Source of the DNA: Tigriopus japonicus
Taxonomy: Eukaryota; Arthropoda; Copepoda; Harpacticoida; Harpacticidae
DNA length: 64,000 nucleotides
NCBI GenBank assembly: GCA_010645155.1
Contig: JAAGOF010000104.1
Location: 675,499 to 739,498, forward strand
Reading direction: 5' to 3'
Positions 20,707 through 33,560 of this stretch are shown here, piece after piece (position 1 is the stretch's first letter; each line of letters begins with the position of its first letter). The position numbers and the translations under genes were made by a program. Below the pieces are notes generated by a model. The model had not been told where the DNA came from, searched no databases, and saw only the letters and a list, made by a program, of their open reading frames with translations.

Positions 20707-22212
20707 ATGATCTAATGTATGTTTGTTTATTGATAAGTGTAAATGGTTCACTTTTTTAATAGTACAAATTACTTGCTCAATCATTCACAAAAGCAAGATT
20801 GTAAAGAAAGCCTTTAATTCCTTTTTTCATGACGGCATGGTTTGTTGTAATTGTGCTTGAATCATATGATTAAATTCAATCCCATCTACAGTATTTTACA
20901 AAATGTGTTGACATAAACGTGGAAGACGGAAGACTGAAGAGAATTTGATTTCGAAATAGCTCCAAAAGAAGACAATTTCCCATTTTCGTGTTTTGTTATT
21001 GACTCGCTCAATCTAGTTGTCATCTGCAACTAGTTTGATATGATTTTCCTTTCTCAGGAATGTTTTACTTAAGAGCTCTAGTTTCGGCAATATTTCCAGA
21101 TGATACCTACGACTTAAAGTTGCCGATTTCTAGCACATAAAGGTTAAAATAAAAGTTAACCCCAAAGTTAGATAAATTTGCTAATATCATGCAAGTTTTC
21201 CAATTTATGTCGTGTTTGCCATTCTGACCCTATAGAAAAACGGGAGAGAATTTTAAGTCGCATTACTAAGGTGAAAAATGCAACATAAACCGTTCGATGA
21301 GGCACTAAAAAGATAACCTAAAAAGAATCTTAAAAATGAGTAATGTGAATGGATTTACCCGATATAAAATTGAATCTCGCGGAGTTTGAAGTAATTGGCA
21401 ATGCAGTAACACAGAAATATCGCATAAAGCAGAAACTAATCCATAAATAGCGATGTTTCATCGTCTATCATGATGTTAACAACTTGTTCAACAAGACTTC
21501 ATCCGCAATGCTTGTCCTCATAAATCGCAACCTCTCAAATCAAATTTTGAACTTCACAGATTTGAGAAATTCTTTCATCGTCAACATTTACTTCAAGGTA
21601 AATATCTTATTGCTTTTACTCAGATACTTCCAGTCTACAATAACTTGATTTACGCACAAAGACTTTCGAGAAAAACACACATGTGTGTCCAAGTGTTCCA
21701 TGATCAAAGGCAATTTATGAGCCAAGTTTAGGTACACAGCACAAAAAGCCTACTTGTGAAATGACGAAGGTTGTTTGATTTAGCACTTACGTCCAAGTTC
21801 TCGTAAATCAAACTTGTCGATTCGCCAAAAAAGGTCAATGTTTTTTCTTCTAGTTTCGATAGTACAGCCTATCTAGCCTAAAAACTATCACCAAAATACT
21901 TGTGAGGATGCAAATCATTTGCTGGTGCAAGCGTTCAGATCCAAAAAGCAAAATTTCATTACGTCACTTGATTTTAGCCATATTTTTGACCATAAGGAGT
22001 TGTCCAATCCATTACACTATTTTCAATTGTATTGACACTATTTTCAAAAATGAGGACCATGACAAAGCAATTAGTCAACGTGTCTAAATCTTAAATAAAT
22101 AAAAAAAATTGGTGGTTTTAAGGGATTCAATATGATTATTTCAGCTGATTTCATCTTATTAAAATATCTTCATTATCCTACCCTAAGGTAGGATAAGGTT
22201 ACCCTTAGGTTT
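20707..22212. other. AT-rich intergenic or intronic sequence, nothing recognised
   Basis: No frame with a motif. A small palindrome (ATCCTACC, CTAA, GGTAGGAT) lies near 22170-22192. Confidence 0.4.
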
Positions 22213-22220
22213 GTCTACAC

Positions 22221-22418
22221 CATGGGTCACCAACCGTTTTTGCGTCGACCGAACCAACAAATTTGGTTCGGTGAAGTCGGGGCCCACCAAACAGATAATG
22301 CCAGGTTCATGGGCCCACAAGTACCGTACTATGCATGTCTCTTGGGCCCATTATTTAGGACTGTCCTCATTGCTTGTGGGTCCACATGTGGGCCGCGGCC
22401 CACCGGTGCCGACCCTTG
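22221..22418. mobile_element. Short GC-rich hAT MITE
   Basis: Ends CATGGGTCACCAACC and the complement of CAAGGGTCGGCACC are imperfect inverted repeats. The flanks GTCTACAC (22213-22220) and GTTTACAC (22419-22426) match in 7 of 8 bases, the expected hAT duplication. The body repeats GGGCCCAC, as does the related element at 63304-63468. Confidence 0.75.
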
Positions 22419-22738
22419 GTTTACACTTTAGCCAAGCTGAACGCCACAGATATGAGGATAAAACGGCTAGATTCTACTAGATTACTGAATTGTTCAAAGT
22501 TTCTGATAAATTCCCATTATTCAGAAAGTACATTTTGAAACACAAACGATAGTCATTTCCTTATTTGGGGATTATATATCGTGTTGCTTTGACTATTATA
22601 TCCTTTTCCCAAATTCACCTGAAATGAAATCAAATATGAACCCAATCCAAAACTACAGCAACCTCGGACATGGCACATCAACTTTTCAGAAATGTATGTC
22701 TCCAATCTTCTTGAAATTTTAAAATTTTTAATGCTAGA

Positions 22739-22960
22739 TTAGACGATGTTATCCTCTAACAAAATATCACAGATAGGTTGTACTGTACCCAAAACTTTTG
22801 TCCCAAAATTTCTTCCGGCATCTTGCGTTCCTTTAGCTCTGCCCATAAAAACCATTTGACCTTTCCTTGGATGTGTGAAATTGTATTGTTCAAACATCAA
22901 CTCAGGAATGTCTGTCTGATTGCGAACAGTGGTCAAGATGAGGGATGTGCCAGAAATTTC
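22739..22960 (-). other. Possible terminal coding exon, function unknown
   Basis: An open stretch on the minus strand with protein-like composition (ILTTVRNQTDIPELMFEQ, then FTHPRKGQMVFMGRAKGTQD and ICDILLEDNIV before a stop). A weak acceptor (ggttgtgttAG) precedes it. No family was recognised. Confidence 0.25.
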
Positions 22961-24010
22961 TAACACAACCTACTCAATTCACATCCACAGCAGATGGTTT
23001 CAAGGCAAAGGCAACAAGCATTCGTGCAATTAGAGACCAGGAACAAGAGATGCGAACGCGTGAAAATGGACTGAAAGCTGATGTTGAAGTTGACAGCTTG
23101 AATATGGTTAGATCTCTCATACTGGTTAGATTTTATCAGATTTCAAGGACAGGGGTTTGTTCAGTACAAACTTGGGGAAACAACATCTGGGTGTTGAAAG
23201 TTGTAGTCTTTGTCAAAATGTTGGTTCAATGGATCCGTGCCAACACTCGTAGAGCGTCAGATTCAAATTCAAACGAGGTTCAAGCCACTTGTTTTGAATT
23301 CCTGATTCTTTGGCATCATGAAGCAACACCAACCAACCTTCAAGGTCGGTGATCCCCTGGTATGTTGGTTTTGGTCTAGATGGGCGATCAAAATAACGCA
23401 TTCATCATTTGAGGAAAGTAAGGAGCATCAAACAAGGAAAGTCAAGCTCAAAAGATCAAAGTTAGCCTTTTCATTCTTGTGAGAAGATGTTGGTTGCGTC
23501 TATTCATCTTTTTTATAGTCGAAGTTGGAGCCACTTTTATGTGTCAAATGTCGTCATCTGGGGTTTAAATAAAAAAATCAACGTGCTTTACAATCAGGAT
23601 TTTTCCGTTGTGATCCAATTTGCCCATCAAACTCAATTCAACTCTGCAGAAGAGTTGCATCTGCAGAATTCGAAGACAAAATTTGTTTCATATCAGACGA
23701 AAATGTACATACTCTAATTCTCCTTGTCTTAGGTTCATTACAGTCAAAAAGACCCCCTTCTATTATGCTACGATTTATCTCTGAATTCAAAACTGGCTGA
23801 TATAATTTCAACAGAAATGGTAGGAAAAACATATTTCGTGTTTATTTGCAATTTTTTTTGCAAAACTATTTTTACCAAATTTGACCTGAAAGTCAACTTT
23901 TTACACACAAGTAATAGTCCAAACCAATACTTACTTTCAATGGATTTGAGTCCCATCATAGAGCGATGGAATGTTCCTTAAATTGACACTAGGCAGGGAC
24001 CGCTGTACGT

Positions 24011-24143
24011 CAGGACGAATTTCAAAAATACACACTGGGTCCGATCATTGTACTAAAATGTGAGGTTTTTGCAACAAATGTATTGGTCCGTTGAATTTTC
24101 ATTGTACTAATCGGACCCAGTGTGTATTTTGAAAGTAATCCTG
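24011..24143. repeat. 133-bp hairpin, MITE-like
   Basis: Arms of about 34 bp begin CAGGA on each side and share AATACACACTGGGTCCGAT in inverted orientation. No target duplication was identified. Confidence 0.65.
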
Positions 24144-24637
24144 GCTTGAGCCATCCATGCACTAGGACGTGTCATCTGTTTTCAGTGTTTCTAGATTTTG
24201 AAGTGATGACTACGCTTCAACACAATTTGAGCTACTGCATTGCTCTGCTTTTTTGGATGTCAGTTACTCGACCATGCTTATTCAAATTGAGAACCGAATG
24301 AAAGATGTAGAAGCTTAAACGTTTGAAAGGATCTGTTCTTAACAGCGTTTTAAGTTTTGGAGAGACTGGATGAGCACTAATCATGCTCAAAAAAACGTCA
24401 TTACTCTACGTACACTTCTCTATTTAGGCACTCTCCTGATGGATCAGAAAGCCATCAAAAATCATTTTCAAACCCAGATGTCAGCCGTTCCTTGCCAAAC
24501 ATTGCCCATGAGGCTCACTTGTTACTGTGTAGAGCCTCCCAACAAAGCATATATGCATCTTCATTACGCGAAAAAAAGACTACAAGATAAAGCTCTTCGT
24601 CCCTCTCCATTTTACTTAAAGTCTGTCTCGAAGAATT

Positions 24638-24697
24638 CGTTGATTCAGTCGTTGTCACGTTGATTCAGTCGTTGTCACGTTGATTCAGTCGTTGTCA
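24638..24697. repeat. 20-bp tandem repeat, three copies
   Basis: The unit CGTTGATTCAGTCGTTGTCA is repeated three times without mismatch, with a trailing GG. Confidence 0.9.
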
Positions 24698-26148
24698 GGA
24701 AAAAGGAAGTGTTGTAATCGCCTTTGAGTGAACGCTGTTTTGCATTAGTGTTATAATTCAGCAAGCTTGGTTTCTCAAATGGATCCACTCGTAAGAATTG
24801 CTTATGATTCATTTCTCCAGGATGGGCGAAGTTCATTGGTTTGTGACATTTTTATGATGATATTGAAGAAGATCACAATTGGCCTGTTCCTCGTGGAAAT
24901 TGTGATTCAAAATATGAGTGGCTTTTGGTAAGACCAAAGAATTAAGTTCAATTTTCTCTTTACTAACACTCAAAAGGCAAATCATCATTTCATCACAAAC
25001 TACAAAAACAATGATGTAATTGTAATTTCAATTAAAAAACTCCCTCTTAGGCCTCTCTTGTCCAAATTTTATTGTAAAATCCATGAGCATGTGAAATATA
25101 TAACCAAAACTCAATGCTGACTTGAGATTGAGAAGAAAGCCTCGTACAAACGATCAAAAAGTAAGTTTGGTCAAAACTGGTTTAAAAAAACAGTAATGTT
25201 TATCCCATTGAATCCTGGCCCCAAACTAATGCTTTTTTCTTCAAATATGTTTACTGAGACCTTTTTAACCAATTCTAGGTCGGCCAAATTCTCAAATGTT
25301 CTTGTAACTTGTATATGTTCAAAGTCGAATAGATGGACTTTTAGCTTATCTGACAAACCCTCGTACGACACTTCTAAAGCCTGATAGAGAGAACATTTCC
25401 TGAGAAAGCGAGTGCCAACAAATGTAAGTTGGCTGGGTAATTATATCTTGATTGCTTTCACCTGGCATCAATTCAAGGATGTTTGACACATCATGTCCAT
25501 CGACGGAAGTTTCAAGAAAAGAATATATGAAAACTAATGAGGTTTTAAATTCCAATCTAACTTTCAAGGGAGGGAAATTAATGCTTTCTGAAGGACTGTC
25601 CTGACTGTAAACTTTGAAGTTTGAACATTTGTCAAATCTTGATATGGATGGAAGGAAACGTGCTTTTACTTAGAGATATGTGGATGGAAGTTAAGATTGT
25701 GTGTTTCACTGCGATAAAACGTTTGCTCACGCCCAAATTAGAATCAAGTTTTTTCAAGGTAATTTCATGCACATGCGCATTTCTGTATTGACCAAATGAT
25801 TTGCAAATAGGGTACAAATTTTAACGTTCCTGACGACTCCAGAAGCACGAATGCGTAGAAGGGCCTTGTTTTCAAAATCTGGAATCTTCTAATCATCTCT
25901 GCAAAACTCTAGAAGTCCACTCGCAAACATATTGTGGTAACTTGATTATAGTGGATATAATTCGTATTGACAAGAAAGTGCATTGTGAGGAATCCCGATA
26001 ACGAAGATTTTTTATTTATTCCAAATATCCACATTGGGATGCTTCAACAATGCCGATCTACATCTCTTTTTGCCTACTTCTCACTGATCAAACCTTTCGC
26101 TAAACTCAAAAAACAAAGTAGCCAGCTAACTTGAATTCAATAGAATTA

Positions 26149-26711
26149 CACGGTGCTTTTTGTGCTCAATAAGTCATTTTCAAATTCCAGAAACTTTTGA
26201 GACCACTTTTGAGATGTGAACGAAATGCAAAACATTTATTTGAATTCGGTTGAATAGATCACGGGCAAAAACTCTATAATGTTACTTAAAACATACTTAA
26301 AAACAAATATTTGAAAATTTACTTTGACTTTAGCCCTAGATGTGCTAAGAGCAGTATTGCTCTAAAATATTTCGAAAATCTGTTTCGCGGATCATTTTTC
26401 AACGGCTTTTTCGTTCAGCACTCTCAAAGGACCAAATGGGAGGGTCGTTACATCAAATTAGACAAACGGCTTAGTAGAATTTGACAATATTTTAGGCAAA
26501 CTCACCCATAAGGCTACTTAAGAATTGAGTGGAAGAAATGGTCCAAAAATTTTTTTTGGCATGCTTTAAGTGACCTTACATCGTGTTTTTTGCCCGTGAC
26601 CTAATTAACAGAATTTAGATACAGATACTGTATTGCATTCACACTTCAAAAGTGGTCTCAAAAGGTTTTGGAATTGGAAAATGATTTCTCACGCTCAAAA
26701 AAAACACCGTG
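26149..26711. mobile_element. Long-TIR element with CACGGTG ends, copy 2
   Basis: 563 bp in the opposite orientation to 6203-6741, with the same ends and the same middle (for instance CAACGGCTTTTTCGTTCAGC and the ACTCACCCATAAGGCTACTT block). Inverted arms carry GTCACGGGCAAAAA near 26258 and its complement near 26589. Not autonomous. Flanks show no clear duplication. Confidence 0.75.
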
Positions 26712-28700
26712 ACTAGCCAAGAACATCTAGAAATTGTTGGTTGCGCACGGCCGACCAAAATCGAGTAGATTTACAAGACAGAAAAAAAGAAAAACCCCGT
26801 TTTTCCTTTCCCAATCTTGGTCGGGCGTGTTCAATCCAGTAAATTCTAGATATCCTTGAATTAAGAAACCTTCGTGCACACTTAGCATATATATTCTCAA
26901 CCTTTCACTGGCATTTTAAGCATTTTTGGGTTCGAGAGAAAACATCAAATGAATGTCATCTAAACTTGGTGTAATAAGCAAAAATTTGCGGAAGAAATTG
27001 CCGTAATAGGCTTAAAAATTAATAGGCTTAAGCACAATTTGGCGTAGACAAAACGTACGAGCTAAAGTGTCCCCATGAATTGATTTATCTTCAAAAAAAT
27101 ATTTCCTGCTATCCGTTTAAGCACAATCCAAATAATCCTGCAATTTTGAGACTCCATAATGATTCTAATTTGAGTCGTCTATTGTCAAGTAGTACTTGTC
27201 TATAATTACCATTTTTGATAGAGAATAACCATCGAATTGCCTGATGAATAATTACAACTCTATCTTACTTCACCAACTGATTGATGATTGAAAAATCAAG
27301 AAGCGTGCGGGCATTAATTCTTGTGCTGATTTGCCATTTGAAGTGAAAGAAATCATGCATAATCAGACGAGATCATCTCGTTGTAAGGTTCATGAAGAGG
27401 AATGGAACATATTTGCATAAAGATTGCCTCATAAAAGCGAGCGATTTCTACACACTTGTTAAGCCATCTCAAGATGCACTGGATCCCGGACTTGAATGTG
27501 GATGGACAAGACAGTCTTGCAAATCTCTTCGCCTCACTTTTACTTCGTGTGGGCAGGATTCTTCTCCTCCTCCATTAGGAACCCCTGTAACCGAGAGATT
27601 AGGGCCCTCCCAAGCATGATTAATTGATCAAAATCCTCCTCAAGCATTTGCAAGGCATGTTGCCCAACTCTTCCACCTTAAAACGTGTGTTTCTTACAAA
27701 GAACCGGTCACATTTGCAATAGACCGCTTTCAATTTAGCCGATGTTTGTCAAGTTCCAACTAGATTTTGTCCACTTAATTGAGCTTTTGTAACTGGAGAT
27801 TTATTTGATTCTGAAGTTTAGAAATGGAATTTGGCTTTGTGACGGTTATTTATGGATTACGGCTTGTAAACTTGTTAATGAGGTCCTTTTGCAATTCGAT
27901 AAAAAACAGTACAAGTGAAATTTCTTTATGATTAGAGGCTCAGAAGTCAACGAACCATCCACCTATCATGAACGCCCTATTTATTCAATTCCTGACAAAG
28001 GTGGATGGATGACTTTGCATTTTTATTTGTTTTCGATTTCGACAATTGGCACTTCGGCAAAATGCAATTCAACTCGTGAAAAATTGACGACCAACCGACC
28101 ATCCAACCTACCTGAGAATAGACAAGTCCAGGGTTAAAAATGCTGAAACTTTGCTGAAATCATCTAACGAAATGGTTCGGCCTCTCTACTGTAAACAAGA
28201 TGAAGGTGAATGTGAGACATTGAGAAATGCATTGATGCTGAGGGTGGAACTGAATTCCATTGCAACATGGGACGGAGCTTTTCTTTTAGGTACGTAAATG
28301 GCCATTCCTTTCCATCAACGACATTTTTTCGCCGAGGGATTTCGAAAATGGAACCGCAAGGTGCACAAGAAATATTTAATAAAAATGTTAGATAGAGCCA
28401 CAGAAAGCCACCGAAAAAGCGTATATAAATCAAATGAAACTGAGCTTTTAATGGTAGAAAAAGGCAAGGATAAACTTAATAACAGCCAACAAGTAAACTC
28501 AAGTAAGAACGGAATTGATCCTTTTATCTGCTTCTCTATTTTTGCAGATCAGATTTTTTTGTCTCACTTTTTAGGGTCGTGTCTAAGTTGAGGCTCAAAA
28601 ATAATTGGTAAAACGAGAACTTAGCAAATGAAAAAGGGAAGAAAATCTCAGTTTGTCGATCTGCCGATTGTTTAATATTTCAATCAATTTTATGAGGTCG

Positions 28701-28839
28701 CATGTTAGCGCGTTAACATATGAAATGGATTTTAGTATTCGAAAATCAAGTCAGATTAACGTTCCACGGTATACTTGAAGAACGTTTATATGACTTGATT
28801 CAGGTTTCCCTAAATTCATTTCCCAAATACGCTAACATG
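28701..28839. repeat. 139-bp imperfect hairpin
   Basis: Starts CATGTTAGCG and ends CGCTAACATG. Further paired segments are GAAATG with CATTTC, AATCAAGTCA with TGACTTGATT, and AACGTT with AACGTT around a loop of about 15 nt. The stem is long and bulged. It may be a small foldback element or a non-coding RNA precursor; nothing decides between these. Confidence 0.6.
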
Positions 28840-31800
28840 TCAACCATGGTCCTAAAAATAGCTGAAATATCCGATGTTGGTAGATCAATTCTGAAGTTTT
28901 AAGGGTCACTTATAATGAAATAACAACTGGATCACGAAAGGGCTTCGATGAACAAAAAATGAAACGTTTGGACTCAATCCAGCCATATGAAGAGGAAAAG
29001 CAGTAAGAAAATTGGATTACATGATCAAGGTGAGAGGTTGTCAGTTAATATTGGAACGTACGTAGACGGCTTGTTACCTTGCATCAATTAATTGCTTTAG
29101 CGCAAGTACGTTTATAGCAGACAACTCTGATTCATTCAGGAGTTCCTTCAATTAATGGTCTCTGGCAATCGATTGCGTAGGTGTTAAACTGGTTCATACC
29201 TTTCGGGAACAAACGTTGCTTCCAACATCCCGATATGCAGATAATTTTAAACACCGGAAAAACCTGTTGTGCACCAACTAGAAATGACACCAAAGAGGCA
29301 GTGTCGCCGTTTTTTACCCCGGCTTTTTGTGTCCTGGTTATCAATTAGTCGAAAATGGCATTACTTGACTAAAATAGTTGTTTGACCACATCAGTAGTAC
29401 TAACAATGTCTTGAGAAAGATCTCATTCCGAAATGTATCAATGGAGGACCTTTAAAATTATTGTATTTAGTATTCTTCTCAGAGGAAAAAAAGTAAGGAA
29501 TTAATATCTTAAGACTCTACCATGTGGTTGCTTGAAAAAGTTTATTCTTCTGTGGCGCCCTCTATGAGGGAGTAACCTCGGTCGACTCTGTTGAAACTGA
29601 AAGCTCTGGAATAGTAAACCTATACATCGTAGTTCATTCTTCTCTTCCATATGGACCACTTAAAACGAGGACTTGATCACTTCGCCCTAATCCACCAGCC
29701 GAACGACCTAGATGGCGTTGTGTACGATTGTACTCTTTTTACTAAAGGATACTAATTTGAAGTAGAGCCACCAATGGAAAAGAGTATGGGGATGAGATAT
29801 TTTGATTATAGTGCCCCCATCTCTCAACTTTTCACAAGGCCAAGAGTTATTGAAAACACAAAAATTTGGATAACAATCAAAAGTAAGCACAATATTTTTG
29901 TGGGAAACCTTACAAGACCTGCAAAACAGTAATGCTTTTGAAAATACTTTTAAAACACTTTTTCATTTTCTTTTTGGTGCTCTTTCATTTGTCTTCTTTG
30001 TCTTTTCTAACTCTATGGAGACTCTAATGACCTTTAAGGTCATATGTTTTGTGTTGGGACATGTATGCTTGAAGCATACTTTATCAAGCTTCTAAAATTA
30101 CTTCTAATGAATGTCAGCTTTAACGTAATAGATGTTTAACCCAAAATTTTGTTAGAAATGATCAAACAGCCTTAAAATACGCTTGAAGTCAATAATGGGA
30201 GCATGCTTGTAGCGAGCCTTAATGCAGACAAAACATTTGAGCTTTAGTTGTAATTATGTCTACACAATCTCGTACTCTTCGTATTATACTGGCTTTAGTT
30301 TGAAAGAAAATTTGACACACGCGTAAAAAAACTTCTTTTGCAAGAAATCAGTAGCTTCTCCACACAAACCCTTTCAAAAATAAAAAGGAAGGCTTCTCTT
30401 GGCATCGAGGACACCAAGCAGGGGAGGCTGCTTTGGGCGCCAAATTTACCAGTTTGAACTCGATCCCCCCGGATATGGTATCTTCCGTTGGCGTCCGTCC
30501 TTCCATCCGTTCGTTGGTTTATTCCCAGTGGTCTCACTTGTCACTGGTACTTCGTACCTGGGATGCATTGCAATCCCCTCACTTCAGACTCACACTTGAT
30601 GCCAGTAGATACCCTCATGCACGCACACCTCTAGCTATCTATCTACCTACCGACCCACCTCATAACATGTCAGAGCGAGAAATGTTATTCTTGTGAGTGC
30701 TCGTTTGCCAAATATACAGGATGTGGCCAGAACGAAGGTCCAGATTTCTAATCCCATGACCTCCCTTCACTCCCTCCTCCTTCTTCATCCCAAGCGTTTA
30801 TTTTGGCGATGAGATGAGTAAGAGTTTCACTGTCAAAAATGGAGCTGAAGGGCAATGAATGAATGCGCTTAAGCTGAGTTGAGAACGAACGTATTCGGAA
30901 TGAGCTGAATGAGCCTCATTATCGACCTTAATGGCGATCCGTGGCCATTCCCGAAAAAATGGGCCTTGGCCAAAGAATTGAAGAAAGTTACGAAATTCCC
31001 GACTAAGAATCCCCAATCAGAGTGATTGGATGAGAGGGGGAATTTTCACTCCGCAAGAGTGGAATGAATGCAATGGGGTGCTTTCATTTTACATCCGTTT
31101 GCCTTTATTCAATTACGTTACGTTCAAGGTATGTTGTCTAAAAATAGACCAACATGTAATACCTTCCTTTAACGATGGGTTGTTGTAGTTTCTTGTCATC
31201 TCGTGATTGAGTCTTCACTATTTTCCACTCACTCTCCCAATTATCGTCTTTGATGGATTGCTTTGAGAGTTTTTTAAGATCTCGAAAAGTTTAGTAAAAC
31301 ACGAAGATTCTGAACAGGTTCGAACTATGCATTTGTGTTTTAGTTCAAACCAATTCTCAGTTCCGGGATCCAAGTAGGAACTGGACAAGGACAAACATCT
31401 GAAATTTGCCAGATAAGTCTGGACAAGGAAGTTAAACCATGCGTGAATAGAATTTACAACAAGAAGAAAAGATGGGCAACCTGTTCAAAATTCCCGCCCT
31501 CTTTGATCGGCTCCTATCAAGTAGCAACCATCTGAGTGTGAAGAGGATGGGCAGAAAAACGTTCCCCCCAATGAATCCATCGACAAAGAGGGGTGCCGAG
31601 GGTACACAGAGAAAGTGCATGCAGTCCAAAACCCAGGTCTATTGCCCAGATGCTTATCTGAAATGGAGGAAAATTTCTCTCTTGAAGTCTCGTGTCGGAC
31701 GCCTCTAACTTGATATGAACCCGTTATTGTGCAAGTAAGTGCCCTCAGGAAGCTATTAGATATAAACCCCATGTTTGGCCGTTGGCAAATGCTTGCTCGC

Positions 31801-32785
31801 CACATTGTCAATTAGAATCAGATACTTTGGCACTGAACTTGGTCTCTTTCCCGAGGCTAGTTGAAAGTTTGAGAGACTTTAAATTTGGAATCTGGACAAC
31901 AAGACAACCACTTAAATGTTGCAACCATATGACAACGTACAGTGCATAGAGCATCGTCGTATGGAGGAAATGGCTCATTACAGGATTAATGTTCAGAGTA
32001 GCCAAGAAAGTGGCGTAGATGAGTGGACATCCCGCTTCCAAATTGGAGATTGCTAGCGGGAATCAAATCAAAATTTTGGAGCTAAGCGATCTGCATTTTC
32101 ATGGAAACCTTTGCGCTGAAGAATGCCAAGACCGACATTAAGATACCGGTACCTCAGTTTAACCAGAACCTTTTATGGTAATAGCTCAAGTCGCCAGTTT
32201 CAGTTTTCTATTACGACATATTTGTTCATCTTTGGAGATCCATAAGGTTTGTAGTGCGCACATGGTGAAAACGTGTCCAAATTTGGAATGCATCCTCATA
32301 AATCAGATGCGTAGATTAGTTTTATGTATCACCAAACGTTGGCCATTCCAAGGGGCTGGACTTCAAATTGGCACCAATTTACTAGGGAAGGTGTTTGTGG
32401 TATTGACAATATCCAGGGAGGGGCTTAATTGAGGATGCACCAGAATGTTCCCAGACTCTGGCACCATCAATTAGCCGACGATTGTTTGTGATGAGCACCA
32501 TTTCTTTGAAATGACGTCATTCCTTGGAGAGAAGACGAGTCGTGATCTTGCATCGCTTCTGAAAAAAGAACCCAAGGATCCTGTACTAAACTCTCTGTGA
32601 ATTCAATTCGTTCTACGTCAGATGCTTTTCGTAGTTTAGCGTGCCAAACAAAGGCAAAAGGTATTTCATCCAATTGAATACTGTGCCTACTATCTCGTCC
32701 CTCGGACATTTTCAGCCCCGATTTGAACTCCGAAACGCGGTTCAAGCAACTGCATTCCATGTGTGCTCGCCTTCGTTCAAGTCAC

Positions 32786-32820
32786 CTTCTTCTTCTTCTT
32801 CTCCTCCTCCTCTTCCTTCC
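32786..32820. repeat. CTT/CCT microsatellite
   Basis: A 35-bp pyrimidine tract of CTT units passing into CCT units. Confidence 0.85.
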
Positions 32821-33114
32821 ATCCAGCATTGGAGGGAGCTCCAAGTGCATGAGAGGCTTTGAGCAGTCCTCCCCTACGTCCAAAGCGTTTTTGGAAGTTT
32901 GTGGCCACCAGAACGTGGGACTCGAGGGCGCACAGAACACTTCGGAGTGTATGGACGTATGTAGGTAGATAGTAGTAGTCGTCTGAGGTATTCCAAGTGC
33001 AATCACCGCCTCACTTGTCGTTGAGCTTGGAGTTTTTGAACTCGAGCGTCCAAGTCGGGCGGCGAGCTGTTACCCTGCGGTCAACCAATCATCAGCTGAA
33101 GCTCTTTTTTTGAG

Positions 33115-33560
33115 TCAGTTTGCTTGAGCATAGCCATGGTGAACCGAGAGAGAATCGAAGATCAGGCCAGAGAGCCATTCGAAGACGACGAAGACTTCGA
33201 AGAGTTATAGCCGACAAGACCGAACGAACGTTGATGGTGTTGCCTGTTGAAAAAGCTCGAGGCACCATGGTGGTGATTAGACTCGTTGGCCTGCCTTGAG
33301 CAACAACCAAGACTCATTCACCCACCCCTATGTGGTGAGCACACCGATCGAAGGGACCCGTTCGTACCTTTGGGCATTACCCCGAAGGTTTGAGTGAGAG
33401 AGGGAAGAAGATCCCGACCAGGTCTCAGTTTGTGAGTCAAGTCCTCTGAAGGCCCAGAGGCGGATTGAAAAGTTTTCGAATCAGTTCCACGGAAGTGCTT
33501 ATCCCGATCTTGATCCCAGTGATAGTGGTTCCATTCCATGCATTCTTACCTCTTTCCCAG
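33115..33560 (+). other. Possible non-coding first exon
   Basis: GC-richer sequence with an arthropod initiator-like TCAGTT at 33115 and CCAAT near 33085. It ends in a near-perfect splice donor, CCCAG|GTAAGC (exon end 33560). No long open frame spans it. The next strong plus-strand acceptor I noted is at 46620, before the GT92 coding exon, so this may be its untranslated first exon; that link is inference. Confidence 0.3.
33136..33210 (+). CDS. Small ORF, 24 codons, acidic
   Basis: ATG in a good context (GCCATGG). The peptide is basic at first (MVNRERIEDQ) and acidic at the end (FEDDEDFEEL), then TAG. It lies in the possible first exon. It could be an upstream ORF or micropeptide, or chance. 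Confidence 0.22.
   Translation: MVNRERIEDQAREPFEDDEDFEEL

Larger units (their letters stand above)
23713..25637 (-). other. Possible three-exon gene fragment, function unknown
   Basis: Three segments on the minus strand splice in phase: 25637-25462 (donor CCAG|GTGAAA), 25373-25255 (acceptor ggctttAG, donor CA|GTAAAC) and 23796-23713 (acceptor ttatatcAG, donor AGA|GTATGT). They encode FDKCSNFKVYSQD, SFLETSVDGHDVSNILELM, LKVHLFDFEHIQVTRTFENL and LNSEINRSIIEGGLFDCNE. The sequence looks protein-like but matches no family I know. It could be an upstream part of the metalloprotease gene, but its exit phase (0) does not fit the exon at 19445 directly. Confidence 0.28.
26712..33000. other. Non-coding stretch, little recognised
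   Basis: Open frames are short, overlapping and motif-free. The only structures noted are the hairpin at 28701-28839 and, from about 30.3 kb, a rise in GC and loss of recognisable repeats. A TA-CAGGATGTGGCCAGAACG sequence at 30718 looks like a single mariner-type end without partner. Confidence 0.4.

Noticed and set aside
28164..28433. Minus-strand frame with a hydrophobic start resembling a signal peptide
   Set aside because: It lacks an ATG, and the downstream donor is weak; no motif supports it.
30716..30760. Single mariner-like end (CAGGATGTGGCCAGAACG)
   Set aside because: No matching inverted end was found downstream, so no element can be bounded.
32467..33006. Overlapping frames around the CTT microsatellite
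   Set aside because: Arginine and serine runs come from the repeat; no start context or splice support.
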